The translations under genes and the position numbers were made by a program. From contig JAIXMP010000003.1 of assembly GCA_025677815.1 (NCBI GenBank), positions 1,736,001 to 1,800,000 on the forward strand: 64,000 bases of DNA. The letters are read 5' to 3'. The notes under the pieces are model-generated. The model searched no databases, was not told where the DNA came from, and saw only the letters and a list, made by a program, of their open reading frames with translations. Of the stretch, positions 36,183 to 48,507 are shown one piece after another (the stretch's first letter is position 1; every line of letters starts with the position of its first letter). This stretch comes from Phascolomyces articulosus. Its lineage: Eukaryota > Mucoromycota > Mucoromycetes > Mucorales > Lichtheimiaceae.

Positions 36183-39100
36183 ATGAACGTGTCACCACAA
36201 CCGGAATACTCATTGCCCGGTGTACTTCATTATCTTCAAGTGGAATGGCGACGTTTTGAACGTGAACGTAATGAATGGACTATTGAACGAGCGCAGATGA
36301 AGGTAATGAGGATTCTAAAAAAAATGTTTTATACGTCTTGAAGGAGAAAGGAAGGGGAATAAAGAAGGAAGGGGGAAGTTTGGATGAAAGTGTTTGTGTT
36401 TTATTTGGGGAGAAATGGATGTTGTTGAAAAAAATAATATTCATATCCATTGTTTGCTATTATTATTAGGCACGTATTGCCTTATTGGAAGGAGAACGAC
36501 GAGGCATTGAGCAATTAAAGCTTGATCTATTGAAGCGAGTAAAAATGTTGGAATATGCATTAATACAAGAAAGGTAAACATTTCTTTGAATATTTGCAGT
36601 ATCATCACCATGATTCAAAAAAAAAGACGTATGAAATAGATGGGTTATTTACATTATGTCATGGTTTTTTTTTGGATAATATTTAGAAAAAAGTATTTGG
36701 CAGTAACAAATAAACAACAACTACAACATTTACAAGAAAATATGGATGTCGATTCACCTAATGCTCGTAAGACAAGATCTATTAAAAAAATTATTATTAT
36801 TTTTTGGATAACGTTAACGTAACCATGTTAAATTTATAATTTTAGCATCATCACCCGTTGTACACAATGCAGATATTTCCAAACAACAACAAAATGAATT
36901 GGAAGGATCTCCCACTTTTATGACAAAACAAGAAAATAAACCTGATGCATCTACTGCAAAAGCAAAAGAACGAAGTCGTCATGCATTAAAAGCGTATGTT
37001 TTATACATTAGCAAATATGTGTATGGTTTAGGATGAAATGGAATAATATTTATGTGTGTCATTCTTTCTTATAGTTGCCTTGATGAAATCAACTACTTAA
37101 CGTCCATGCCAACAAAATTCCCATTGATGCCAAGCTTAACTACCGAAACATCTCTCCGTACTCATATTTTTGGTAGTCCCTCGACATCCATCCGTCAAGT
37201 ACCATCATCATCATCTTCATCAGAATATAGTAATCACAACTCACCAGAACTATCCAACAGTAATACAGCATCTGACATGGGAACAGTGAAGGGTAATAGA
37301 TCATCCCCAAAAGCAAAGCAAGCTAAACTCAACAACTCAAATTCACAACGATCCAATCCATTCTTAACACCTATACCAAAAAATAAAGAAAATATGAGAT
37401 CCAAAGCATTTACCAATAATATGTCATCCACTTCCACAACATCCGAATCAACTACCTCAACAGCAGCATCCGATGATGAACCGATGTCATCGATTCGATC
37501 CGCCTCTTCAACAGTAGATGAAGAACAACAAAATATACCAGCGAATGTAGACGAAGTGGCCATGTTAAATAATAATGGAAATAATAACAAGAGAAATAGT
37601 AATAATGATGAAGAATCAAACGGTGAAGATGTGGATATGGATACAGATGGTACACCGATAGACGAAAATGCGCTCCTGGTACGAATGAACAAGAGGAAAA
37701 GGGTAATCTTTTTAACATGTTTTATTATGAGTTGTGCTAACGTGGTTTGATTATATGTAAAAAATAAAAAAAAAAAGTCTAAAGAAATGCAAGAAAAGTA
37801 TAATCTTTCCGAGGAAAAAGTTCAACGAATGCTCAAGAGTGCACGTAAAGGGATGCGACGTAAGTTTTTCACTGTTTGCTTTAGAGAAGAAGAAAAAAGG
37901 GAGAGGCAACTTCATCAGGAACATAGATATTTACTTGTGGTTTAAATAGGATCATCTCCTGAACCACAAGATGGAGAATTCTCGTTGAAAGGCAATTTAG
38001 ATCCTTCACAGGTAACAAACAACAAAGCATTATCAGTCCTGCCTTTTCTTCTTATGAAATACTTACTGTTTGTGTGTTTGAAATGATAGATTGGTGATAT
38101 AGATGAAGTGGGTAAAAAACAAGAGCAGAAACAACCTAAACTATGGAAACCACGAGTGACAATTAGAGGGTATGGATTTACCATGAAATATAATAGAATG
38201 GGACACCGCACAAAAGGTTTATAAGCTGATGGAGTGATTTTTTTTGTTTCTAATATAGACATTTGGATTCAGTACGTGCTGTATCATTCCATCCAAGTGA
38301 AATGTTGGTTGCTTCAGGTTCAGATGATGGAACTGTGAAAATTTGGAATCTTAGACGAAGTATTGGAAAAGATGGCAATCCTATACGAAAGTATGTATAT
38401 TGAAAAGAAAAGATGTGTGATACAATGGCATGAGATAACTTTATAGTGATTGACATAGTAAAATGATAAATAAAATATAGGAGTGTCCATGATGAAGCTG
38501 ATCCAATCATCACTTACCGTGGTCATAATCATATTGTAACTCAAGTAGCAATATCTGCCGAACAAAACAGAGTTTATTCATCTAGTTTGGATTCAACTAT
38601 TCGAGTATGGCGATTACCATCTGAAGGACATAGTTTATATTCCCCTGTAGGCAAGTATAAAACTGAATGGATATATGGATGGTTTACATTGTTTATACCG
38701 CAAAGCATAAAGCAATAATACTTATGAATCGAATTTTTGTTTGTTTGTTATAGATCCATCACTTAGTATGGCTACTTATGTTGGACATACGGATGCAATT
38801 TGGGACTTTAAGCTTTTCCCTATTGCTCGTGATGATAGTTGCCTATTGGCTTCTGCATCAGCGGATGGAACAGTCAAGCTATGGGATACTCAGACATCAG
38901 GGCAATTATTAAAAAGTTCTTTAACATTTGATGGTGTATTATCAGAAAATGATAGTTCTCGAGGTAAAACAAAGGAGTGGATATATTTATATGTGTACCC
39001 ATGAGGTGATAAAAGACTAACAGGGACTTATTATATTTTTTAAAAAAAGATCTGCCTATACCTACATCCCTTGATTTCTGCCATACAGATTTGGCAAAAA

Positions 39101-39833
39101 TGGCTGTGTCCTTTGCAAATGCACAGATCCGAATCTATGATATCGAAACGGGACAAGTGATTACAACTTTAGAAGGAAGTAACAATACTTATGGTAAGTA
39201 TTCTAAAAAGAAACGCACACAACTCCTCTCTCTCTCTCTCTCTCAAGTCTGGAACATATTTTGAAGAACGCCCAATTTCTGCAACTCTCCCTTTTCCTTC
39301 TCTTATCCGATAACTCACTTTTTTATACTTTAATGTTTATAATAATATATAGATGGTACTGTTGGTACACAAATCAACAAAATCATCGCCCATCCCACAA
39401 TGCCCCTGATAGTATCAGCCCACGAGGACCGTCAGATTAAATTTTACGATCTTAAGAGTGGTAAAGAAGATATAATTATTTCTAATTTCACTGGCAGCAT
39501 TTTATTTTATTCTGGTTTCATATTAAAAAAGAGAGAAACTAATGATGACATATGATAGGCACATGCGCTTTTTCAATGTCTGCACATTTGGATTCTGTGG
39601 CATGCTTGGATATTGATCCGAGCGGTATGACGCTTGTCTCCGGCGGCCATGATTCATCGATAAGACTTTGGGATATTACCATGTCAAAGACATGTATGCA
39701 AGAATTTTCTGCTCATCGACGAAAAGGACATGAAGGTGTATTAAGTGTTCAATATCATAAAACACTTCCGTGGATGGTGAGTGGTGGTGCAGATAGTATA
39801 GCCAAGGTTTATCATCATGGGCACCACCATTAA
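36183..39833 (+). CDS. Striatin-family scaffold (STRIPAK complex)
   Basis: Fourteen exons: 36183-36302, 36470-36573, 36687-36766, 36846-36993, 37075-37702, 37778-37859, 37950-38011, 38090-38169, 38259-38390, 38481-38650, 38754-38963, 39050-39193, 39353-39460, 39559-39833, giving 740 aa. The N-terminus is diagnostic: SLPGVLHYLQVEWRRFERER, then a coiled coil ending KRVKMLEYALIQER, as in metazoan striatin and fungal PRO11/Far8. A long Ser/Asn-rich linker leads to C-terminal WD40 blades (GHLDSVRAVSFHPSEMLVAS; GTVKIWNLRRS; GHNHIVTQVAIS; GHTDAIWDFKLFP; GTVKLWDTQTSG; AHLDSVACLDIDPSGMTLVS). Striatins bind PP2A A/C subunits and GCK kinases and in fungi control hyphal fusion and sexual development. The intron after exon 10 uses a GC donor (GCAAGT at 38651). 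Exons past 37778 encode the propeller and its short lead-in. Confidence 0.93.
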
Positions 39834-39955
39834 AACGTGGCCAACAATTTAATTTCCCTCAAACACAAAAACAACCACACAACCAACGAATCATTTATTC
39901 AGAGTCTTCACCATTGATCACCTTCTCGTTTTATTATTATCATTATCATATTATC

Positions 39956-39994
<39 letters not shown>

Positions 39995-40360
39995 TATCTT
40001 GATTTATTTTCATATTCTCGTTTTGGTCTGCATATTTTCTTTATAATGATATAATTATTATTTTTACATTTTATTCTGTTTTTGTAATGAAGAAACAAGA
40101 AGTTTTACACTTTTTATTTCGCCGGTTTATCCGTAACCAATAAGAAGCATAGGATTGACAAAGAATCTTGTTTGACGAATAATAATCATAATAATAAAAA
40201 GAGGTGTATGTGTTTGTGGAGTTGAAGTTCGTTTCCAAAGTCGGACTTGAATTGTTTCTGTTTCCAGGTCAGCGTAATATAAATAGCAGGGGTTCCGATC
40301 GAAAAAATTTGTTTATCCCTCTTACCTCTTTTTATTTTTCTTTCATTAATTATAATAAAA
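39834..40360. promoter_or_regulatory. Intergenic region with CCAAT box
   Basis: The 3' flank of striatin holds (ATT)n repeats at about 39950-39995. A CCAAT box (40137-40141) lies about 220 bp upstream of the B12D-like start codon and is a plausible HAP-complex site for a mitochondrial gene. No gene is seen. Confidence 0.5.
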
Positions 40361-40840
40361 ATGGCTGGTGCTGCTGGTGCTCGTGGAGCTCGTTCCTTCT
40401 GGTCCATCTGGTATAAGACTGAAATTATCCCCATCTACCTTACCGTTGGTGGTGCTGTTGGTCTTGCTGGCTGGTATTTGACCCGTCTTGCTCGGTAAAG
40501 TTCGAAATTTATCTAGAATAATAGTTTAAATAAACAAAAAAGCAGTAATGATTGTGCCTGAAACTAATTTTTTCCCATACACACACCATCACTATCAAAA
40601 CAAATGACAACAATAGTGGCCATGAAATCGTCTGGGACCGCAAGTAAGTTGATTATTATTATTGCTATTATTTGTATATTTATGATATCATATGGAATGG
40701 GAATGATTAATCATGATTATCAATTATTTTTCTTCAGGAACAACCCATACCCCTTCCGTAACGTCGAACAAGGCACTCAAATCAAGTTGATGACTGTCAA
40801 CCAAAAGTTCGACAAGGTCTACTCCCGTGATCGTTTGTAA
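40361..40840 (+). CDS. B12D/NDUFA4-like small mitochondrial membrane protein
   Basis: Two exons, 40361-40494 and 40738-40840, giving 78 aa. An Ala/Gly/Arg N-terminus is followed by SFWSIWYKTEIIPIYLTVGG and a single membrane helix (GGAVGLAGWYLTRLAR), then NNPYPFRNVEQGTQI. Small size, one N-terminal helix and the RLARxNP-like junction match the B12D/NDUFA4 family of respiratory-chain associated proteins in the mitochondrial inner membrane. Codon use is more GC-rich and pyrimidine-ending than in neighbours, suggesting high expression. If the intron is retained, CGG TAA ends the frame immediately after the helix. Confidence 0.75.
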
Positions 40841-43088
40841 ACAACTCAACTTTACACCAACATCCAACTCTCTCTCTCTCTTTCCCAAGACAATAGAAAT
40901 AATATTATAGATTGTTTGTTTTATATATCAACATGTCGATAAACGAAAAATATACTCCCATTCTTTTTTTTGAATGGAACCAAAAAAAAGAGGAAAACAA
41001 CAAAAAAAAAACTCAAGTCCAGTGTTTTATTATTATTTATTTTGTTTCGGCTAAAAGATATGTTGGGGATAGCTTTGGGTAATTGGATAAAAAAGGGCGG
41101 ATCTCAAAAAAAAGAAGCAGATCGGATAAATTTCATATGAAATGGAAGAATGGATGAATTAAGAAGGTTTATATAAAAAGCAAAATGCATTATTTCTGGT
41201 ACTTGGTCATTCCTTTTTCCAAATAAGAAACTATCACTATGAAAAGGTTTCCAGTATGGCACCCTTCTTTACTAATCACTAAAATTTAAAACAAAATCAA
41301 GAAAACAGGGTGGCACAAATAGAAATCTTTCTTACCCGTTGAAAGAATTCGTGGCTATTTTTATTTTCCAATACTTTGTTTATACCAACAGAATGGTATT
41401 ACATATATTCGTGGAGAAGCCTGAGATGAATCAGTATCCTTTCTTATCGCCGAAGTCGACAGTACATGACTTTACCTGGATGAATCTAAAGTTGGTTTGG
41501 ATATTTAATGAAGGTGACCTGAACAGATGAGCAGTGACTGCATTAGAAAAATGGAGGGTACGAAGTACGTACAAAGAGCTTATATGGTTATATTTATCAA
41601 ACAACCAGTAGTACCTTTTCTTCTTTTTTTCATATACACCTGGCGTGTGTATATTATAAAGCCATTTACCCACTTTTCATTAATATTCTCATCATAGAAG
41701 TCTCTTAATAACTACCACAAAAACTACACATATCACAACACACACACTCACACACAAAGAGTAATATACTTGGCCCAAAATACTTGTAGGGACCATTAGC
41801 AAATTCACGAATAGATTCGTTGTAATACAAAAAAAAAAAAAAATTAATGCACTATAGTGCAGCATATAAATCTACAAAACAAAAAGAAACAAATGAAAAC
41901 CTCGCTACGTTGATAGAGATAGAAACAAGGTTAAAGTGGAATACTTAATAAGAATCATCAAAATATGGCTACATATCTCACCAAATTGCCTATTATATAT
42001 ATCCAAATGAAAACCACGAAAATAGCATCATTACATATGTAACTACTATTACAGTGTATAATTTTGAGGCGTACTTAGTAATCCAATAAGAGGCTAATCG
42101 TGTATAGTCTTACAAAAAGACTATTCTCTCTCTCTCTCTCTCTCTCTCTTGAAGTCAAAGACATTTGAGGAATTGGGCAAAAAGGCAAAAACATCAGTAT
42201 AACTTTTGGAATAGATAAACTTATAATATGGGATGACGATGGTCTTTAGCAGCTGAAATGCCTTTCAAGAAATATATGCAACAAGTCAGAACAAACATTA
42301 CTATACGCAGTTGCATTCAGAACCCAAGAAATTAATTTTACATGTTCCATGTAATGCAGCCATCAACATCATTCATTATTAAAATAACACTTATAAAAAG
42401 TCTGGAAAACATCATTGCTCAAGCAATATAAATCTAAAAAAAGCGATACGTATACCTGAAAATTCAGGGAACAATCCAAGCTATAATTTATATTTCAGTA
42501 CCATTATGTGCATGATAAATGGGAAACAAAAACATTTCAAACTATGTAGCAATTTTTTGACTTTCGAAATAACTATAATGCGAAGTAATGTATATGTTAT
42601 TATAGTAAGTTATTTGACAACTTCATGTGGGTAATTATATGTGATATTGAATAGACTATATCTACTTTGGTATACGGATATGCCTGTAAAAGAGGTTAAA
42701 TGAATATACCGATAAGCTATGGACAAGGTCTTTCGATATTCAATAAAGTAATCTTGCATAGAATAATACTGTTCAACTACAGATAACGATGAGCCTATTT
42801 CAGTAAACAGTGGTATATGAAGTGTGCTTTGTTTTATGTATTTGTAATATGAGCCAGGGGATAATAATTACATTAGCTTCGATTAAAAGCGACGTTCTTT
42901 AAAGAGTGCTACCACTTTACAACCTTTATTTATACCAGTGCGTTACAAAAACCTCAAGTATAAAAAGTGATTTTTACCCATTCTACATAATAATCAGTAG
43001 AATACTATCACTAATAAAAAGGAAAAGAAGAAAAGTATTCATATTTTATTAAATTTGAAAGATGAAATAAAACAATTTCTTTACATAA
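40841..43088. other. Gene-poor region
   Basis: About 2.2 kb without a supported gene. It holds a CT microsatellite at about 42123-42149 and an A14 tract near 41829. A plus-strand frame at 41339-41530 with a protein-like stretch (DFTWMNLKLVWIFNEGDL) has no recognisable family and may be a relic. Confidence 0.35.
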
Positions 43089-45275
43089 TTAGAAAACTTC
43101 TTCTTCTTCTTCTTCTTCTTCAAATATACGATCAGGGTCATGTAAATTGGCATATTCCATTAATACAACATCATCGATAAAGTTACTGAAATCATCGAAA
43201 TCAATTTTTCCTTGATGTTTCAATAGCATTTTGATTCCTTTAGGAGATAAGCAATTTAAGTGGCCAATGTGAATATTCTTGTAATCTGAGTGCCGACAAT
43301 ATTCATAGACAAATCGTTGGATATTCTCTCTTGTTATATATTGGCTGAAATAAGTATCAGATATCTGTATATGGTTCAGGGTAGTGATACGTGCCAATGA
43401 ATCCAATACTTCTCCGTTACAAAATCCACGACAGTACGAAACATCGATATACCGCAATCGGGATGTTGATTTTATTGCTGCATGGTGATCAAATAACAAA
43501 CGAAATGTTTGTGGTAACGAACAAGAAACTAGCTCCAGTTTTTCCAGGTGGTCCAAGTTTGTCAATGATGATATCAGTAAACCATTCGTGGTAGGAATAT
43601 ATTCCATTTTTATATGCATTAAATGAGGTGATCGATTGATTAAATGGGAAATAGCGTCGTTGATTTCCAATGCATCTATGCTGGAACTGTCGCACCGATA
43701 ACACAGATATCTCAAGTTGTTCAATACGCCTGGTATACTATCAAAAAGCCGATGCCATTTAACTTGGTTTGCAAGAATATCTTCAGGAGTTTCAATATGT
43801 ATATAGTCGCCGCAATCCAGATCAATCGTTAGAGATTCCAATGTTTGTCGGCTTCTTTTGAAAAATGGGATAAGAGTACTCATATCCAGTCGTTGTTCTT
43901 CAGCAATATAGGCATGCTTCAGACCATTTTCTGTCCATTTGAGTAATGATTGCTCGTCTTCATGTTGCTCATTATATTTTATAGTTTTCTTGACAAAGTC
44001 AGAATATTTATATTCGCATGAGACAACCGAAAGCGAATGGAGATGCAAACAATATCTGGCGGCATATTTCAGGATAGTATGTGCTTTTTGCGGACCAAAA
44101 GAACAGGGTTTTGTACTAAAAATCCGTAAATTTGGTGAGCGTCGTAGTAGGGCTTCAATGACTGAATCTTCAATCTTCATATCACATATCCTCAGTGACA
44201 GAAGATTGCTATAAGTATTTCTGGTGGTGGAACGGAAAAAAGGTTTAATGGCGTTCTTGTGGCGAGGGTAGCCAGAAAGATGGTGACTTCCTCTACCCTT
44301 TGACCGAATTGCTGCATATCCCTCCTCGATAGCCAAAGAGTTAAGATTGGGGCATTCTTTAAGTATCTGTTCCAAATCAGTCGATTTAAAATATCCAGGT
44401 GGCAATATATATATAGTATTGAGTGATAGCGCTGTAAGGTGATTTCCCATGATTGATATGAGTGGATTAATATTTACTGTATCTGTATAATAAAAAAAGA
44501 TAATATATATAAAAAAAGAATAAGTTAGCAACAAAGATATGAGTTACCTCCATAAAACCACATGAGAGAAAAATATTTTTTCCTTACTTGTAGATAAACT
44601 TCGAATGTTACCCAGGTCTGCTCGTTTTAATTTTGAAAGGCACGTCTTTATAGTCTTGGTGGCCATAACACCATCCAGTTTGAAATGCCGTACACGTGGG
44701 GCAACGTCTTCTATCATTGTAAACGCAGGAGATGTGCGAAAGCAATCCCACTCTGCTGTACTCCAAACGTCGTGATGCATAGAAACAATAAAGCGTCGCC
44801 ATAGTTTCGAAACAAGAGTATATTCAAAAAACATCATTGGTCCTCGCCGTTCTAGAATTTTTAGTCGTGTCATATTATGCTCCATGATCATCTTGGATAT
44901 CTCTGGAGGGAATATTTTAATTATGTCCATTTCCTTCTTGTTGCGTGCTTTTATTGCTTGGCAACATTTTTGTAAGATTTTTTTGCTGGCATCATTTTTC
45001 ATGGCCAATATCCCACGATTGTATATATTCAGTGCGGATGACCATTGTTCTTGTTGTTGAAATAAATCGCCACTGAGTATATAACCTTCAGGAGAGTCAG
45101 GTTGCAAAGCAATCACTGTATCTGCAAATTGCTGTGCCATGGCCATGTCACCCTCTTTTGCCCATTGACACGCATTCTTAGTAGCATCATTGATTCGAGC
45201 TTTCTTTTTTTTCACATCATCAGCATCAGGGACTTGTTTTCGTTTTGAACGCGTTGATCGTCTAGGTGGATTCAT
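43089..45275 (-). CDS. TPR / F-box-like / LRR protein
   Basis: Two minus-strand exons, 45275-44588 and 44482-43089, giving 693 aa. A basic nuclear-localisation-like start (RRSTRSKRKQV, KKKKARIND) precedes TPR-like repeats (AMAQQFADTVIALQPDSPEG; SALNIYNRGILAMKND). An F-box-like helix set follows (IIKIFPPEISKMIMEHN; YTLVSKLWRRFIVSMHHD), then leucine-rich repeats to the C-terminus (LTALSLNTIYILPPG; CPNLNSLAIEEGYAA; LLSLRICDMKIEDSVIEALL; LRYIDVSYCRGF). The order resembles the fungal Pof1/Pof3-type F-box proteins with TPR and LRR that act as SCF ubiquitin-ligase substrate receptors; the substrate is unknown. The C-terminus is a run of Glu encoded by a TTC repeat on the plus strand. Confidence 0.8.
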
Positions 45276-46084
45276 TATTTTTATGGATTATAAAAAAAAG
45301 TAGCTCACTCTGAAGAGGAATTTTGGGAGGATTACGTGCTACAGATGATAAACAGTGACCATCTTCTGGTTCCGGGTGTTCCTCATATATCAAAAGCAAA
45401 CAGCAAATCCGTGCTTCCTCCCATACCGTCATGGTTAAAATATAATTCCAACTGTGCCTAAAATCATCCATATCATAATGTGATATCAAATGAGTTTAAC
45501 AGTGTTCGGGTAGATTTTCTTTTTGCTGCTTTAATTAGCTGGATATTGCTGGATCAACTAATTAAACATGTATTAATTAGCTACTACCCAGGCACCTAAT
45601 ATTATTTTAACGATCACGAAACAATATATTCTTCATTTAGTATTGGATTTTCAAAACATTGCTTAGCACCACGACATTAATTTTTCGATATTCATTCTTT
45701 ACTGGTATAATAGCTCGTTTTCAGCAATGATAATCAAATGGAAGATACATAGTAATCCAAGGAAAAAGGTGATAATTATCAAAAGAATAAATGTCACCTG
45801 AAGAATCATTTTTAACAGGGGAGAATAATACCATCAAAGATTCTGTGCAATGTGTTCTCTTTCCTTAATAATGCTGGCCGGTCTTATCATTAATACCAAT
45901 ATATATCAATTAACGAACAATCTAAACAAATTTCTCGGATAAGAATAAAATTTCGGTGTGTAAGTGTGCGTTCTTGCAAATGGGAATAATCCGTCTAATA
46001 GTAATATTGGAAATAATCGCTTGTAGTTATAGGTACTTATTTATATACTATACTTGCACTTTTACAGACTTACACAGGAGAATA
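45276..46084. other. Upstream region of the F-box-like gene with coding relic
   Basis: A minus-strand frame at about 45480-45300 has protein-like sequence (MDDFRHSWNYILTMTVWEEA; EEHPEPEDGHCLSS). It could be an upstream exon of the F-box-like gene or a relic; no splice join was convincing. The rest is AT-rich up to the left edge of the inverted element. Confidence 0.35.
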
Positions 46085-47298
46085 CACCGTAAAAAAAATT
46101 GGAATGAACGGCCACTTTCGTTCACTTTCAGTTACTTTCGGCTACACTGTTGTACATATCTTGGATCCTTACCTTAAAAGCCATTCATATGTTTCACAAA
46201 ATAGTGCTTCCAACCACCGCAAACAATATTCATAAAGCACTTGACAGCTTTCTGAGAGCTCAAACTCTCTCTTCCTCCATCCATAATAATAATAATAATA
46301 ATAATAATAATGCAACAACAACAAAGCAGCCCGTATGTAGTTTTTAAAAAATATTTATCCTAAATGAAACATAAAAGCGAGCGTGTTGGCTTTCCATATT
46401 GTACTAATTGTGAAAACGATGGTAAAAGAACTGAGCTAAAGGTATATACAACAGAGGAATTGTTAGGTATGTTGGAATGTGAGCCTTTTTCATTCACGTA
46501 AGAATCGATTGTTTCTCGCGTAGTAGTATGGACCGAATAGATATTAAATCGCACATTCCGACAACTAAGAAAAATCTTTACTTTTTTGCATACTATGTAC
46601 ATATAGTGATAACGAGGATGATAACTAGAAAATGTTTAATTCAGCTGGTATGCCATTACATAAAATACCTCTTGTAATTGCTCTATTAATGAAATTGTAT
46701 TGATCCTCTTTATTATTTATTACGTAGAACTTAAACATTATCAATCCATACGTAGATACAATTATAGATACAAATGTCATAAATAAAAGGTCCATTTGTA
46801 TATACATTCTTGCTTACTTTTTTTACCAGTCTACAATTGATGGAAGCTTATCCGATCCAATTATAATAAACAATCATAGTACACTGATTATATCAAATCG
46901 AGCATTATGTTTGTATCTAGTATTCTTACTTATTTGTCATTTAGTGATATTTAAATTTTATAAATCCAATAGCATTAGTAGCCCCTAATATTATTATATT
47001 ATTAAATAAAAAAAAATTTTAATGAAATAATAAACGCATTTTTGAGTGAATAATATATCATGTTTGTCTTTGAATAATACCTATCATTCGCTACACAAGA
47101 AACGTTTTGTGTACCCTGTCCATTTGAAAAGCGATCTTTTTGTACCACTTAAATTCGGCTACTTTCGCCAACTTTCGTTCACTTTAGTCGACTTTCGGCC
47201 ATTAACTCGTAAAGTGTTCGAAAGTAGTCGAAAGTAGCCGAAAATGGTCAAGAAAGTAGCCGAAAGTCAACGAAAGTCGACGATTTTTTTTTACGGTG
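46085..47298. mobile_element. CACCGT-type terminal-inverted-repeat element, left copy
   Basis: About 1.21 kb bounded by CACCGTAAAAAAAATT at the left and, inverted, a T9 tract then ACGGTG at the right. Just inside each end are arrays of the 7-mer ACTTTCG (or CGAAAGT) at strict 10-bp steps: 46114, 46124, 46134 on the left; 47161, 47171, 47181, 47191 and inverted copies 47219-47277 on the right. Internally it has an AAT microsatellite and short frames, one of them protein-like (GFPYCTNCENDGKRTELKVY, from 46362). No transposase is recognised, so it looks non-autonomous. Flanking ATA on both sides could be a 3-bp target duplication. Confidence 0.75.
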
Positions 47299-48507
47299 AT
47301 ATGTACTAATGTGTGACGCCCATAATTACAATTGAAAACTAAATATTTGATGGTATATATTTTCTTCTTCTGTTATCTTTTTTCTTGAAAACTATCAAAT
47401 ACTTCATTATTTTTTGAACGTTCACAGTATTTTTACAAGAGATAACGAGTCAAGATATTGTTTGACAAAAATAATAGTCATCTATGGAATTGATGATATG
47501 TCAGAGAGTGAGATCTTGGAACTTGAATATAATTACAGAGATGTTGTGTGTATTATTATGTGTTTATGAGAAATTATTATTGAGCAATGGTGAGCATGAA
47601 AAAACAGAGAGATAATCACAAGTAACAGTACAATGTAGCCGATACCAATCCTCATTCCATAAGGTTAAGGATAATATACTAAATTACCAACCTCTCTTAT
47701 GCAGCAGCAGCCTCTCTTTGTACTCCACCTCACTTGGTGTAACGCTTCTTTTGTTTTCTCGACCAATTTATGATTTTTCAGTTCAATAAATGCCGCTACT
47801 TGTTATTGAATAAGATCATCACGTTGATCTCCTTCTTCATTATACTCTTTTGAAAGGCTGTCGGATAAGAAACTAGTCCCTAGGACTTAAATCTTTGATA
47901 CTTTCCTTGCTTCTTGGATAATCTGACTTTAGAGACAATTGATCATTAAACAACGCTAACATACATATATGTTAAGAGATTAGTTGTTAGAACAAATCTT
48001 GTACGTATAGTTCGTAATATATTATGTTCCTTTGTATGTTTTTATCCAACTTCAAGCACCTTCATTCGATGAAATAATTGTATATAGGAAATAAGCAAGT
48101 TACACACCATTGCCTTCAATTGTAGTTGAAAGTTGGGCAACCGCTTTTGGGTGAATAGTTTTATAATAGTCGGTTTTTCTTTTCGTTCAACGGATAGTGT
48201 CTTTTAATTTATTCATTTGCGATGTAACAACTTAAAGTTCCCCAGCAGATCTCTTGATGCTACTCGGCCTTTCAACGATGGGAGTAAAACAGCACGCAAA
48301 TCATCAAATTTGTTTGAGTTTTTATTTACTCCGGATGGTGGATGCAGGTTTGTCTATTGATGTAAAGACATCTTCTTTACCGTCCATCGTACGATAGATA
48401 AAGATGATTTTCATCACGTCAATTACATTTAGGTCATTGCTGTTGTGGAGAGAATGGATAACCGATGGCTTGATCTCTGCCCTGTATGTAAGATACACAC
48501 ACATTTA
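47299..48507. other. Spacer between inverted element copies
   Basis: About 1.2 kb of single-copy-looking AT-rich sequence separating the two inverted elements. A short minus-strand frame (48504-48322) has weak coding character only. Nothing else is recognised. Confidence 0.4.

Noticed and set aside
37234..37692. 152-codon minus-strand frame inside the striatin gene
   Set aside because: Antisense shadow of the Ser/Asn-rich linker exon; the plus-strand reading is supported by splice phase and striatin domains.
46625..46807. 60-codon frame repeated in both arms as a possible transposase piece
   Set aside because: No DDE or other transposase motif; its duplication is explained by the inverted arms.
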